From the NCBI RefSeq assembly GCF_000226975.2, contig NZ_CP019285.1, positions 3,100,001-3,164,000 on the forward strand: DNA of 64,000 nt. The letters run 5' to 3'. The stretch is from Halobiforma lacisalsi AJ5. GTDB lineage: Archaea > Halobacteriota > Halobacteria > Halobacteriales > Natrialbaceae. Of the stretch, positions 44,609 through 52,893 are shown in pieces. Numbering within the stretch: the stretch's first letter is position 1; the number at the start of each line of letters is the position of its first letter. The position numbers and the translations under genes were made by a program. The notes under the pieces are model-generated. The model had not been told where the DNA came from. It did not search any database and was given only the letters and a program-made list of their open reading frames with translations.

Positions 44609-45880
44609 TTAGGGGAGCGCGCTCGCGGCCCGGATCAACTCTCGTTCGCCGAACGCGGGGCCGATAAGTTGCAGGCCGACCGGCAGTCCGTCGGTTTCGC
44701 CCGCCGGTACCGAGATCGCGGGCAGGTCCGCGAGGTTCACCGGGACGGTGTTCGCGTCCGCGAGGTACATCTGGAGGGGATCGTCGAGGCTCTCGCCGAG
44801 TTCGAACGGGGGGACGGGCATCGTCGGCGACGCCAGGACGTCGGCCTCGGAGAGGGCCTCGTCGAAGTCCTGCTTGACCCAGGCGCGGGCGTCCTGTGCC
44901 TTCTTGTAGTACTTGTCGTGGTAGCCCGCCGAGAGGGCGTAGGTTCCGAGGAGGATGCGGCGCTTGACCTCGTCGCCGAAGCCCTCCTCGCGTGCTTTCG
45001 AGAACGCCTCGTTCCAGTTGCCGTCGTAGCCGCCCGAGTGGCCGTACCGGACGCCGTCGAACCGCGCGAGGTTCGAGGATGCCTCGGACATCGCGATCAC
45101 GTAGTAGGCCTCGACGGCGTGTTCGACGGAGGGCAGCGAGACCTCGTGGTACTCCGCGCCCCGATCCTCGAGGTCCGCGATGGCGTCCCAGAAGGTCTCG
45201 ACGACGCCCTCGTCGGCACCCTCGAGCAGTTCGGTGGGGACGCCGATCGAGAGGCCGTCGACGTCGCCGGTGGCGGCGTCGGCGTAGTCGGTTTCGTCTC
45301 CCGCATCGCGGGTGGTCGCGTCGCGTTCGTCGCTGCCGGCGATCACGTCCAGGAGTTCGGCCGCGTCCTCGACGGTGTTTGCGAAGGGGCCGATCTGCTC
45401 TAAGCTGTTGCCGTAGGCGACGAGGCCGTACCGCGAGACCAGGCCGTACGTGGGCTTGATGCCGACGACGCCGCAGAAGGCTGCAGGACAGCGGATCGAG
45501 CCGCCGGTGTCGGACCCGAGCGCGACGTCCGCCTCGCCGGCCGCGACGGCCGCCGCCGAACCGCCCGAGGAGCCGCCCGGCACGTGACCCGGCGCGGCGG
45601 GGTTGTCGGTCGGCCCGAACGCGGAGGTTTCGGTCGTCGTCCCCATGCCGAACTCGTCCATGTTCGTCTTGCCGACGACCGTCGCACCCGCCTCTTTCAG
45701 GCTGGAGACGACCGTCGCGTCGTACGGCGGAACGTAGTCGGCGAGCATCTCGGAGCCGCAGGTCGTCCGGACGCCCTCGGTGGAGATGTTGTCCTTGACG
45801 GCGACGGTCGTGTCGGCGAGGGGGCCGTCCTCGTCGCCTTCGATCGATTCCTCGGTGATGAAGATGTTTGCGTCCGACAT
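44609..45880 (-). CDS. gatA: Glu-tRNA(Gln)/Asp-tRNA(Asn) amidotransferase subunit A
   Basis: GatA releases ammonia from glutamine for GatB. The Ser-cisSer-Lys triad is present: Lys in TTVAVKDN, the Ser pair in [15 protein letters not shown], and the nucleophile region in [15 protein letters not shown]. The length of 423 is normal. The gene starts 3 bases after gatC. gatB is not in this window. In haloarchaea this enzyme supplies Asn-tRNA from mischarged Asp-tRNA. Confidence 0.95.
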   Translation of the reverse strand: MSDANIFITEESIEGDEDGPLADTTVAVKDNISTEGVRTTCGSEMLADYVPPYDATVVSSLKEAGATVVGKTNMDEFGMGTTTETSAFGPTDNPAAPGHVPGGSSGGSAAAVAAGEADVALGSDTGGSIRCPAAFCGVVGIKPTYGLVSRYGLVAYGNSLEQIGPFANTVEDAAELLDVIAGSDERDATTRDAGDETDYADAATGDVDGLSIGVPTELLEGADEGVVETFWDAIADLEDRGAEYHEVSLPSVEHAVEAYYVIAMSEASSNLARFDGVRYGHSGGYDGNWNEAFSKAREEGFGDEVKRRILLGTYALSAGYHDKYYKKAQDARAWVKQDFDEALSEADVLASPTMPVPPFELGESLDDPLQMYLADANTVPVNLADLPAISVPAGETDGLPVGLQLIGPAFGERELIRAASALP

Positions 45881-45883
45881 AGA

Positions 45884-46162
45884 TCAGGAGACGTTCGGGC
45901 CCTTGAAGTAGCCGTCCTCGGTTTCCGGGGCGTTTCGGAGCGCCTCCTCGCTGTCCAGGGAGTCGCGCTCTTCGTCCGGTCGCATCACGTTGACGAGGTC
46001 GGCCTCCCGATCGACCTCCGGAACCTCGTCCAGCGTCTCGAAGTACTCGAGGATGTCCGCGAACTGCCGGGTGAACTGGTCGACCTCGTCGTTCTCGAGG
46101 CCGACACGAGCGAGTTCCGCGACGTGGCGGACCTCCTCGGGGCTGACGGCGTCGTCGCTCAT
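45884..46162 (-). CDS. gatC: Amidotransferase subunit C
   Basis: The 92-residue protein matches GatC, which stabilises GatA and joins it to GatB: VSPEEVRHVAELARVGLENDEVDQFTRQFADILEYFETLDEV is the conserved helical hairpin, and the C-terminal LRNAPETEDGYFKGP wraps GatA. It heads the operon with gatA. Confidence 0.94.
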   Translation of the reverse strand: MSDDAVSPEEVRHVAELARVGLENDEVDQFTRQFADILEYFETLDEVPEVDREADLVNVMRPDEERDSLDSEEALRNAPETEDGYFKGPNVS

Positions 46163-46292
46163 ACCTGTTGAAACCGGCCTCCGGGGAGTAAGGGTTTCGA
46201 TACGACGGAACGCCGCGGAGTCGACCGGTGCCGACCCGGGTCGTCACGGACGGGACGTAACCGCTCTCAGTTACGGCTCCCGCCACCGGAGC

Positions 46293-46317
46293 TTTTAAGT
46301 AACTGAGTTGCGTTACT
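46293..46317 (+). promoter_or_regulatory. TFB promoter: TATA box overlapping a 6-bp dyad
   Basis: TTTTAAG (46293-46299) is followed at once by AGTAAC (46299-46304), eight bases, and GTTACT (46312-46317). The dyad covers the expected transcription start, so a bound protein would block initiation. It could serve autoregulation of this TFB. Confidence 0.5.
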
Positions 46318-46358
46318 AGTCAGCACTACGGAGCGTTTTCAGCGCCGTTTCGAAAACA

Positions 46359-47348
46359 ATGACCGACTCCACCATCCGAACCCGCAGCGACCAGCGACGC
46401 CAGGCGGACCGTGCCGAGTCGCAGGAGACGTCCGAGGAGGACGAGCGTGAGCGCGAACAGTGTCCCGAATGTGGCGGTCGCCTCGTCTCGGACGCCGAGC
46501 ACGCCGAAACTGTCTGTGAGGACTGCGGGCTCGTCGTCGACGAAGGCGAAATCGACCGCGGCCCCGAATGGCGGGCGTTCGACGCCGCCGAGAAGGACGA
46601 GAAGAGCCGTGTCGGTGCCCCGACGACGAACATGATGCACGACCAGGGCCTGTCGACGAACATCGGCTGGCAGGACAAAGACGCCTACGGCCGCTCGCTG
46701 TCCAGTCGCCAGCGCCAGAAGATGCAGCGGCTGCGCACCTGGAACGAGCGGTTCCGTACCCGCGACTCGAAGGAGCGCAACCTCAAGCAGGCGCTCGGCG
46801 AGATCGACCGCATGGCCTCGGCGCTCGGCCTGCCGGAGAACGTCCGCGAGACCGCATCGGTGATCTATCGCCGTGCACTCGAGGAGGATCTCCTCCCGGG
46901 TCGCTCGATCGAAGGCGTCGCGACTGCGTCGCTGTACGCCGCCGCCCGCCAGGCCGGCACCCCCCGTTCACTCGACGAGATCTCGGCGGTCAGCCGCGTC
47001 GAAAAGGACGAGATCGCTCGCACGTACCGCTACGTCGTCCGCGAACTCGGCCTCGAGGTCCAGCCGGCCGACCCCGAGAGCTACGTCCCGCGGTTCGCCA
47101 GCGACCTCGAACTGCCAGACGAGACCGAACGCCGCGCCCGGCGACTGCTCAAGACCGCCAAGGACGAGGGGATCCACAGCGGCAAGTCTCCCGTCGGTCT
47201 CGCCGCCGCCGCGGTCTACGCCGCCGCTCTACTGACCAACGAGAAGGTCACCCAGAACGACGTCAGCGAGGTCGCCAGCATCTCCGAGGTCACGATCCGC
47301 AACCGCTACCACGAACTCCTCGAGGCCGAGGAGGGTGCGCCGGCCTGA
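46359..47348 (+). CDS. Transcription initiation factor TFB
   Basis: This is the archaeal homolog of TFIIB. A zinc ribbon is present with C35, C38, C53 and C56 (CPECGG...CEDCG). The B-finger/linker GPEWRAFDAAEKDEKSRVG and two cyclin-like repeats (about residues 130-220 and 225-320) complete the protein. The first 30 residues are an Arg/Glu-rich extension. Haloarchaea carry several TFB paralogs, so the copy number cannot be given here. A dyad lies over its promoter. Confidence 0.95.
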   Translation: MTDSTIRTRSDQRRQADRAESQETSEEDEREREQCPECGGRLVSDAEHAETVCEDCGLVVDEGEIDRGPEWRAFDAAEKDEKSRVGAPTTNMMHDQGLSTNIGWQDKDAYGRSLSSRQRQKMQRLRTWNERFRTRDSKERNLKQALGEIDRMASALGLPENVRETASVIYRRALEEDLLPGRSIEGVATASLYAAARQAGTPRSLDEISAVSRVEKDEIARTYRYVVRELGLEVQPADPESYVPRFASDLELPDETERRARRLLKTAKDEGIHSGKSPVGLAAAAVYAAALLTNEKVTQNDVSEVASISEVTIRNRYHELLEAEEGAPA

Positions 47349-47489
47349 CCCGTTCCCCGCGCCGCTTGGATCGGACCGCCCGCCAGAACGGCGGCAACCT
47401 CCTGTTGACTCGAGTTATTGCGATCGTAACCGGTCAGCCACGCAGTTAGTCGGTCTATACTGAACAGTAGGGATCACGTCGGGATCCGT

Positions 47490-47615
47490 ATGGAATGCGC
47501 TAACTGTCGTTCGGAAGAGGTAGCGTACACCCTCACGACCTACCCCGAAGACGACGGCATGGAGCACGTGGATCTGCACTTCTGCTCCGCGGACTGTCTC
47601 AACGTCTGGGCGTGA
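47490..47615 (+). CDS. Tiny four-Cys zinc protein (41 aa)
   Basis: ATG 47490 to TGA 47613-47615. The 41 residues hold MECANCRSEE and LHFCSADCLNVWA, two Cys pairs as in TRASH/MYM-type or DUF7576-like zinc knuckles. It stands alone after TFB. A metal-sensing or protein-binding role is possible. The length makes this a moderate-confidence gene. Confidence 0.65.
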   Translation: MECANCRSEEVAYTLTTYPEDDGMEHVDLHFCSADCLNVWA

Positions 47616-48141
47616 GCGGCCGAACGCGCGACGCGTCGCGCCGCGAAACGACGGACGGCCGGAGGCCGTGAGTCGGGGAGCCAGTAGGCGTCCACGACGT
47701 AAGTTGGCCGACTGCCGCCGCCGTCGGGACGACAACGCCGACACCGGACTCGAGCACGGGAAGCGCGTTTCCCCGACGGACACCCACGACGTGTCCTCTG
47801 TCCGGCGCCTTCCCGTCGGCCGGCGCTTTCGGCCGTAGGATACCGGTTGCCGACTTCGACGTCTCCCGAGTGGAAACGTACGAGGTCGTCGTCTCCCACG
47901 TCGGTTCCGAACGCACCCGACTGGAGACGGGCCGTCAGCGACGTTGCGGTCATAGTCACACCAGCGGTCCGGTGGAACGTTCACCTGTCGACGATGGACG
48001 ACATGGGTGGTGTGAGCTGTACCAGTTGCGGACCAAACGAACAAAACGAGGCTTCGATTCGTGGTGACGGGACGAAACGACACAGGGATCGACCCTCCCG
48101 GTCGCTCGCGTTCGGACCCGGTGTGAACTCGAGATTCCCTC
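47616..48141. other. 526-base gene-free stretch
   Basis: Between the small zinc protein and the halocyanin-like gene I see no frame with convincing haloarchaeal coding character. Frames of 60 to 140 codons exist on the minus strand but are Arg/Ser-rich shadows without family features. The stretch could hold decayed sequence. Confidence 0.4.
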
Positions 48142-48729
48142 CTACGGTCCGGCCTCGAGGACGGGGCGGGTCTTTTCGTTGAACAGCTCGATCGCCCGGG
48201 CGGCCTGCGATGGAAGCCCCGGCTGTGGGTCGGCCATCGCGGGTTCGGCGTCGGGGTCGGGGTCGGGCCACCCGACGACGACGCGGCCGATGTTACCCGC
48301 GATCTCGTGGGAGGTACAGACCTGCTGGGTGTCGACGTAGTCGTAGACACCTTCCTGGTCGAACGTCCGTTCGTAGGACGATCCCACGCCGGTCAGTCGG
48401 CGGCTTCCCCAGGTCTCGACGCCGTTGGGCGTTCGGTGAGGGCCGTGCCCGTCCTCGTGGTAGGCGGTGACGTCGTGGCGGCCCGTTTCGACGAGCCACT
48501 CGACGGTCCCGCCGGGAACGACGTGGACGATCTGTGGGTCGAACTCGGGGTGAGGCTGGGAGTTGATCGTAACCGTGACCCGTTCGGCGGGCGCTCCCAA
48601 CTCCCCGGCGTCTTCCGGGGCCTGCTCGTCGTCGTCGAAGCGATCCGCTGCAGTCTCGAGACACCCCCCGAAGGCGGCTATTGCGAGCGCAGACGATCGA
48701 AGCACGTGGCGGCGGGACGTGAGCGTCAT
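48142..48729 (-). CDS. Halocyanin-like blue copper lipoprotein, copy 1
   Basis: An N-terminal export signal with RRHVLRSSALAIAAFGGC (lipobox Cys 23) precedes a plastocyanin/halocyanin domain. Copper ligands are H85 in RHDVTAYH, C138 and H141 in VCTSHEIAGN. The fourth position, where halocyanins have Met (CxxHxxxxM), is N146. It should shuttle electrons outside the cell. The ATG is 44 bases downstream of the nirK stop. Copy 2 lies at 52255-52833 and shares 245 bp without a difference. Confidence 0.82.
   Translation of the reverse strand: MTLTSRRHVLRSSALAIAAFGGCLETAADRFDDDEQAPEDAGELGAPAERVTVTINSQPHPEFDPQIVHVVPGGTVEWLVETGRHDVTAYHEDGHGPHRTPNGVETWGSRRLTGVGSSYERTFDQEGVYDYVDTQQVCTSHEIAGNIGRVVVGWPDPDPDAEPAMADPQPGLPSQAARAIELFNEKTRPVLEAGP
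48293..48537. repeat. 245-bp identical block, copy 1 of 2
   Basis: Identical base for base to 52400-52644 inside the two halocyanin-like genes, while the ends of the same genes differ. It includes third-codon positions, indicating recent gene conversion or very recent duplication. Confidence 0.85.
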
Positions 48730-48773
48730 GGGTGTGGAAGTCGTAATTCGCCCGTCCCGGACGGGACTGGGGC

Positions 48774-49856
48774 TTACGGATCTTCGTCGTAGATTTCGGG
48801 GTTCTCTTCGCCCTCGACGTCGATGACGGCCAGGGCACCCTTGTGGACGACGCGGCTGAGCGCGTGGTCGACGATCTTGACCGGGCCGGGGACGGGGAAC
48901 TCCATCTCGCCGACCGTGGTCGTGCCGGGTGCGACCGGCGCGGTCTCGATGTTGCGGTCGGGGTCCGAGATGAGGTCGCCGTCGCGGTAGTAGCGGCTCC
49001 AGACGTTGCCGATCGGGTGGAGCGCACTGGTCAGGTTGGGGCCGCCGTTGGCGAAGTACACCCGGGCGGTCTCACCCGTGTTGGCCTTCATCGGTCCGAG
49101 GCCGTCCGGGGTGAAGCCGTAGGCCTGGCCGTTGAATGTCACGTAGGTGGGATCCTCCGACTGCATCGCGTCGAAGTCGAAGCCGTGGTGTCCCGCCTCG
49201 CCGGCTTCACCGTCGGTGTAGATCTCGTGCTGGCCGAGGTAGAACTCGTGGTCGACCTCGGGCAGCCCTTCCTCGGGTTCGACGAGGATCGTACCGAACA
49301 TGCCGGCGCTGATGTGGTGATCCATGTTCGGGACCGCACAGTGGTAGATGAACGCGCCGGCGTACTCGGCCGTGAAGCTGATTTCGGCCGCGTTGTCGCC
49401 CGGCGCGATGGTCGTCGCGTCGGCACCGCCGCCGGGGCCGTAGACCGCGTGGAAGTCCACGTTGTGGAGGTCCATGTTGATGTCCTCCGGGACCTCGAAG
49501 CGGAGGTTGACCCGGTCGCCACGGCGGACCCGGACCATCGGTCCCGGGATCTGCCCCCCGAAGGTCATGAAGTCGAAGGTGACCCCCGGCTCGATCTCGG
49601 CCGTCATCTGTTCGGTCTCGAGTGTGATGTCGTGTTCCCGGGGCTCGTCCCAGTCGACAGGGTCCGGAACGTCGGTCGGATCTCGAGCGATCCGATCGAC
49701 GTCGACAGGCTCCGCTGCCGGCAGTCCCTCCTCACTTTCGGTTGTCGTGCTGCTCCCCGACACGTCGTCGTTGCCGAGACAGCCGGCTACCGCTACAGCG
49801 CCGGTTGCCCCGATCGCCTGCATGAACTGCCGTCGGTTGGCCTGAATCGTGGTCAT
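48774..49856 (-). CDS. nirK: Copper-containing nitrite reductase, copy 1
   Basis: NirK reduces nitrite to nitric oxide outside the membrane. It begins with a Tat-lipoprotein signal (NRRQFMQAIGATGAVAVAGC). Two cupredoxin domains follow. Motifs are LHNVDFHAVYGPGGG (type 2 Cu His and the catalytic Asp), IYHCAVPNMDHHISAGMFG (type 1 Cu Cys, His, Met and type 2 His) and ALHPIGNVWSRYY. GAGGAG lies about 8 bases before the ATG at 49856. A CGAA-N4-TTCG-type site (one mismatch) lies 78 bases upstream. Confidence 0.93.
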   Translation of the reverse strand: MTTIQANRRQFMQAIGATGAVAVAGCLGNDDVSGSSTTTESEEGLPAAEPVDVDRIARDPTDVPDPVDWDEPREHDITLETEQMTAEIEPGVTFDFMTFGGQIPGPMVRVRRGDRVNLRFEVPEDINMDLHNVDFHAVYGPGGGADATTIAPGDNAAEISFTAEYAGAFIYHCAVPNMDHHISAGMFGTILVEPEEGLPEVDHEFYLGQHEIYTDGEAGEAGHHGFDFDAMQSEDPTYVTFNGQAYGFTPDGLGPMKANTGETARVYFANGGPNLTSALHPIGNVWSRYYRDGDLISDPDRNIETAPVAPGTTTVGEMEFPVPGPVKIVDHALSRVVHKGALAVIDVEGEENPEIYDEDP

Positions 49857-49933
49857 TGTTCTTCTCCTCATTCGAATAAACACCCCTCATATGTAGAACA
49901 GTCTCGTTAATTCTACACGAGGGGGAATACTGG

Positions 49934-49945
49934 TGAACATGTTCG
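49934..49945 (-). promoter_or_regulatory. CGAA-N4-TTCG-type site, nirK copy 1
   Basis: Minus-strand CGAACATGTTCA, one mismatch from CGAA-N4-TTCG. It begins 78 bases upstream of the nirK ATG, the same distance as at nirK copy 2. Confidence 0.55.
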
Positions 49946-49953
49946 GCTAGCGG

Positions 49954-50001
49954 GAGCGATTCCGGCGGACCCAGCAGTCGGTCGTCGATCACCTCGCGCG
50001 G
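49954..50001 (-). pseudogene. DUF2249 gene remnant
   Basis: On the minus strand PREVIDDRLLGPPESL is readable and matches the start of the intact DUF2249 gene at 55043-55312 (PREVIDVRSLGPPEPL). 43 of 48 bases agree with 55214-55261. No further coding continuation is present, as the frame runs into the nirK promoter. It is the left-over of a gene from the duplicated block. Confidence 0.65.
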
Positions 50002-50138
50002 TCGATCGACGACGGGCGACGGCGACTACGTATCACCGGGATCCCGGACGGTCCTGGACGGTTCGGCGTGGATGTCGTCGGAACGTAGCCCCTTCCGCAG
50101 ATCGAGGCGAAGGCAAAACGGACGCGATCGAGGCGACG

Positions 50139-50810
50139 TCAGACCGCAGCGACGTACAGTTGGCCGACGCCGGCGATCACCAGTACGACCCCTGCAACAC
50201 GGATCACACGATCGACGTAGTTCGCGATACGTCCCGCTCCCAGCGTGTATCCGAAGGCCGTTGCGAGCGTGACCGCGATCATGAGCGTCCCGAACCCGGC
50301 GGCGTAGGTCCCGAGGACGAGCGCCGTCTCGAGCGGCGGCATGGTCAGCGAGCGAAACGCCAGTCCCAGAAACACCGGGAGGACACAGGCCGTCGCTGCG
50401 AGGGCGTACATCGCGCCGAAGAGTCCGAACCCGAGGACGGTCGATCGGCGCTCGGGCAGGAGGACGTGGACGGCACCGCTCCCGCCGTACAGCACCCACA
50501 GGCCGAGCACGATCAGGGCGAGGCCGACGCCGTACTCGAGCAGTGGCAACGCCCGTTCGACCGTCTCTCCGGCGAGGATCGCGGCGACCGACAGGATGCC
50601 GAGTACGCTCATCGCGCCGACGGCTGCCGCGATCCCGCGGGCGAGCGTGCCGGACAGCGGCGGGGTCGTCTCCTCGCCAGTCGCGGCGACGTAGTAGCCG
50701 ACGTAGCCGGGCAACAGCGCGTAGGCACACGGCGAGAAGAACGTCGCTACGCCGATCCCGAGGGCGAACAGCATCGTTCCGAGGAGTTCGCCGGTCGCCA
50801 CGTCACTCAC
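50139..50810 (-). CDS. CcdA/DsbD-like thiol-transport membrane protein
   Basis: Six membrane helices are present with FFSPCAYALLPGYVGYYVA and TACVLPVFLGLA, the two Cys-Pro motifs that carry reducing power across the membrane in CcdA. It would keep the external thioredoxin-like protein and copper-site cysteines reduced. It overlaps the tlpA-like gene by 8 bases in an operon with the Sco1-like gene. The length of 223 is normal. Confidence 0.88.
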   Translation of the reverse strand: MSDVATGELLGTMLFALGIGVATFFSPCAYALLPGYVGYYVAATGEETTPPLSGTLARGIAAAVGAMSVLGILSVAAILAGETVERALPLLEYGVGLALIVLGLWVLYGGSGAVHVLLPERRSTVLGFGLFGAMYALAATACVLPVFLGLAFRSLTMPPLETALVLGTYAAGFGTLMIAVTLATAFGYTLGAGRIANYVDRVIRVAGVVLVIAGVGQLYVAAV

Positions 50811-51333
50811 CCCCTGCTCTGTCGATGGCCGATCGGATCTCTTCGGCGGACTTTCGACCCCGTCCGGACCAGGTCACGACGTTGTCCTCGTTCAGGACGT
50901 ACGCGTACGGCACCCCGGAGCCATCGAGCGCTTCCGTCAGCTCGAGGTCGGAGTCGAGCGCGACCGGCCAGTCACCGTCGTGTTCGCGCCACCAGTCCGC
51001 GACGTCTTCGCGAGTGATGGTGTTCCCGATCGGTTCGCCGGTTACCGAAACGAACTGGATGTCCCCGTCGAGGTCGTCGTGAACCCGACCGAGGGGTTCC
51101 ATCATGTCCTGACAGACGCCACACCAGGTGGCGAACAGTTCGACGAACGTCACCCGGCCGCGTTCCGGCACCGCCACCGTGCCGGCATCGCTCCCCGGCG
51201 CGTCGATCGTCTCCAGTTCGATCGGATCGACGACCGCGTCGCTCTCGAGCGGGTTCCGTTCGCTAACTGCGATCGCGCCGCCGCCGAGGGCGGCGAGTCC
51301 GGCGGCTCCCGCGAGGACCTCACGACGGCGCAT
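50803..51333 (-). CDS. TlpA-like exported thioredoxin
   Basis: An N-terminal MRRREVLAGAAGLAALGGGAIA Tat-type export signal is followed by a thioredoxin fold with the redox motif FATWCGVCQDMM and a cis-Pro in GVPYAYVLNED. It lies between the Sco1-like and CcdA-like genes, a familiar trio for assembling copper centres. The 3-base gap to the upstream gene supports one transcript. Confidence 0.86.
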   Translation of the reverse strand: MRRREVLAGAAGLAALGGGAIAVSERNPLESDAVVDPIELETIDAPGSDAGTVAVPERGRVTFVELFATWCGVCQDMMEPLGRVHDDLDGDIQFVSVTGEPIGNTITREDVADWWREHDGDWPVALDSDLELTEALDGSGVPYAYVLNEDNVVTWSGRGRKSAEEIRSAIDRAGGE

Positions 51334-51336
51334 GGA

Positions 51337-52104
51337 TCACCACCCCTCGACGACGGCCCGGGCGGCGTCGACGATTTCGTTGCCGCCGGGTGAGCCGCCC
51401 GTCCAGGCCCGTTCGACGAGGCCGTCCTTGTTCACGAGCAGGATCAGCGACGTGTGAGTGATGTGTCGCTCGTGGTTCATTTCCTCGTCGTCCATCTCAT
51501 CCGATTCGTCGTCGTGAGCCATGTCACCGGACTCTTCCCCGTGCTCGAACGCCACGCCGAACGTGTCCTCGACGACCTCTTTGGCGTCTCCGTGTGTCTC
51601 CGGACGCAGGAAGTACCAGTTCCCTGCCTCGAAGTCGACGCCGTAGTCCTCGCCGTAAGCCTCGAGCACCTCGGGCGTATCGTACTCGGGGTCGAAGGTG
51701 ATCGGGAGGAACGCGATCTCGTCCTCGTATCCCTCTTCGTGGGCATCGGCCTGAACGCGCCGCAGGGCCGCGGTCAGACCGGGACAGACGGTCGTACAGC
51801 TGGTGTATACGAACGTCAGCATGACGTGCCGATCGCCCTCGAACTCCGTGGTCGTGACCGACCGGTCGTGCAGCGGAGCCGGGACGGTCGCTTCGGGGAT
51901 CTCCTCCCCGTAGATCGGATGTGGGATATCCGACTCTTTGATTCGATCGTGGTTCTCCGGCGGATCCAGGACGACGCCGTCCGCCCCGTTGCCGGAACTG
52001 GTTAGTTGTGAACAGCCCGCGAGGGACGTGCCGAGTGCCGCTGCTCCCGTCGCGCGCAAGATCGTTCGCCTGTCGACGGATGTAGATGTGGATGTAGGGG
52101 TCAT
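51337..52104 (-). CDS. Sco1/SenC-type copper chaperone
   Basis: The Tat-lipoprotein signal DRRTILRATGAAALGTSLAGC is followed by the Sco fold. The copper motif is TSCTTVCPG (CxxxC), and the partner His lies in ITHTS. Between residues about 195 and 230 there is an insert rich in Met, His, Asp and Glu, which is uncommon and may hold extra copper. Sco1 proteins load CuA and related sites. With two nirK genes and the halocyanins nearby, those are the likely clients. A CGAA-N4-TTCG site lies 70 bases upstream. Confidence 0.88.
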   Translation of the reverse strand: MTPTSTSTSVDRRTILRATGAAALGTSLAGCSQLTSSGNGADGVVLDPPENHDRIKESDIPHPIYGEEIPEATVPAPLHDRSVTTTEFEGDRHVMLTFVYTSCTTVCPGLTAALRRVQADAHEEGYEDEIAFLPITFDPEYDTPEVLEAYGEDYGVDFEAGNWYFLRPETHGDAKEVVEDTFGVAFEHGEESGDMAHDDESDEMDDEEMNHERHITHTSLILLVNKDGLVERAWTGGSPGGNEIVDAARAVVEGW

Positions 52105-52173
52105 GTTCTCGAGTGTTAGTCGGTCTTCGACGGGCTAAAGCACCGCTCGGATTCCCACCCGCTTAGAAAGAAG

Positions 52174-52185
52174 CGAATATGTTCG
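52174..52185 (-). promoter_or_regulatory. CGAA-N4-TTCG site, Sco1 operon
   Basis: CGAATATGTTCG on the plus strand (CGAACATATTCG on the other), 70 bases upstream of the Sco1-like ATG. It is the same sequence as the regulator's own site at 56028-56039. Confidence 0.6.
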
Positions 52186-52254
52186 GCCCCGTTCCGACTT
52201 TCGTGGCGAGCATCCGATCCGGACCGCGGCGACGTCACCGTCGTCGCACCTCCT

Positions 52255-52833
52255 CTACGGTCCGGCCTCGAGGACGGGGCGGGTCTCCTCGTTGAACAGC
52301 TCGATCGCCCGGGCGGCCTGCGATGGAAGCTCCGGCTGTGGGTCGGCCATCGCGGGTTCGTCGTCGGGATCGGGCCAGCCGACCACGACGCGGCCGATAT
52401 TACCCGCGATCTCGTGGGAGGTACAGACCTGCTGGGTGTCGACGTAGTCGTAGACACCTTCCTGGTCGAACGTCCGTTCGTAGGACGATCCCACGCCGGT
52501 CAGTCGGCGGCTTCCCCAGGTCTCGACGCCGTTGGGCGTTCGGTGAGGGCCGTGCCCGTCCTCGTGGTAGGCGGTGACGTCGTGGCGGCCCGTTTCGACG
52601 AGCCACTCGACGGTCCCGCCGGGAACGACGTGGACGATCTGTGGCTCGAACTCGGGGTAGGGCTGAGAGTTCGCCGTGACCGTGATCCGATCGGTCGGCG
52701 ACCCCAGTTCGCCGGTACCGTCGCCCTCCGCACCGCCGAGGCGATCCGCTGTGCTCTCGAGACAGCCGACGAGAGCGATGCCGACCGCGGATGCGGACGC
52801 CTGGAGGACGGTACGGCGGGTAACTGGTGTCAT
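52255..52833 (-). CDS. Halocyanin-like blue copper lipoprotein, copy 2
   Basis: Same architecture as copy 1. Its signal (RRTVLQASASAVGIALVGC) and linker differ, but the blue copper domain is nearly identical, including RHDVTAYH and VCTSHEIAGN with Asn at the axial ligand position. The length is 192 residues. It lies 60 bases after the second nirK, in the same order as copy 1. It has no TATA of its own that I could find, so it probably shares the nirK transcript. Confidence 0.82.
   Translation of the reverse strand: MTPVTRRTVLQASASAVGIALVGCLESTADRLGGAEGDGTGELGSPTDRITVTANSQPYPEFEPQIVHVVPGGTVEWLVETGRHDVTAYHEDGHGPHRTPNGVETWGSRRLTGVGSSYERTFDQEGVYDYVDTQQVCTSHEIAGNIGRVVVGWPDPDDEPAMADPQPELPSQAARAIELFNEETRPVLEAGP
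52400..52644. repeat. 245-bp identical block, copy 2 of 2
   Basis: Identical to 48293-48537. The bases on both sides (g/a at the left edge, g/c at the right edge) differ between copies. Confidence 0.85.
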
Positions 52834-52893
52834 GGTTCTGGAGTGGGTATCGGTCGAATGCGGTGCTCTGCGTGGCGAGCGGGAGGTTCCGCT

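Noticed and set aside
47540-47959. Minus-strand 139-codon frame in the gene-free stretch
   Set aside because: Arg/Ser-rich with no motif, overlapping the small zinc protein gene in antisense.
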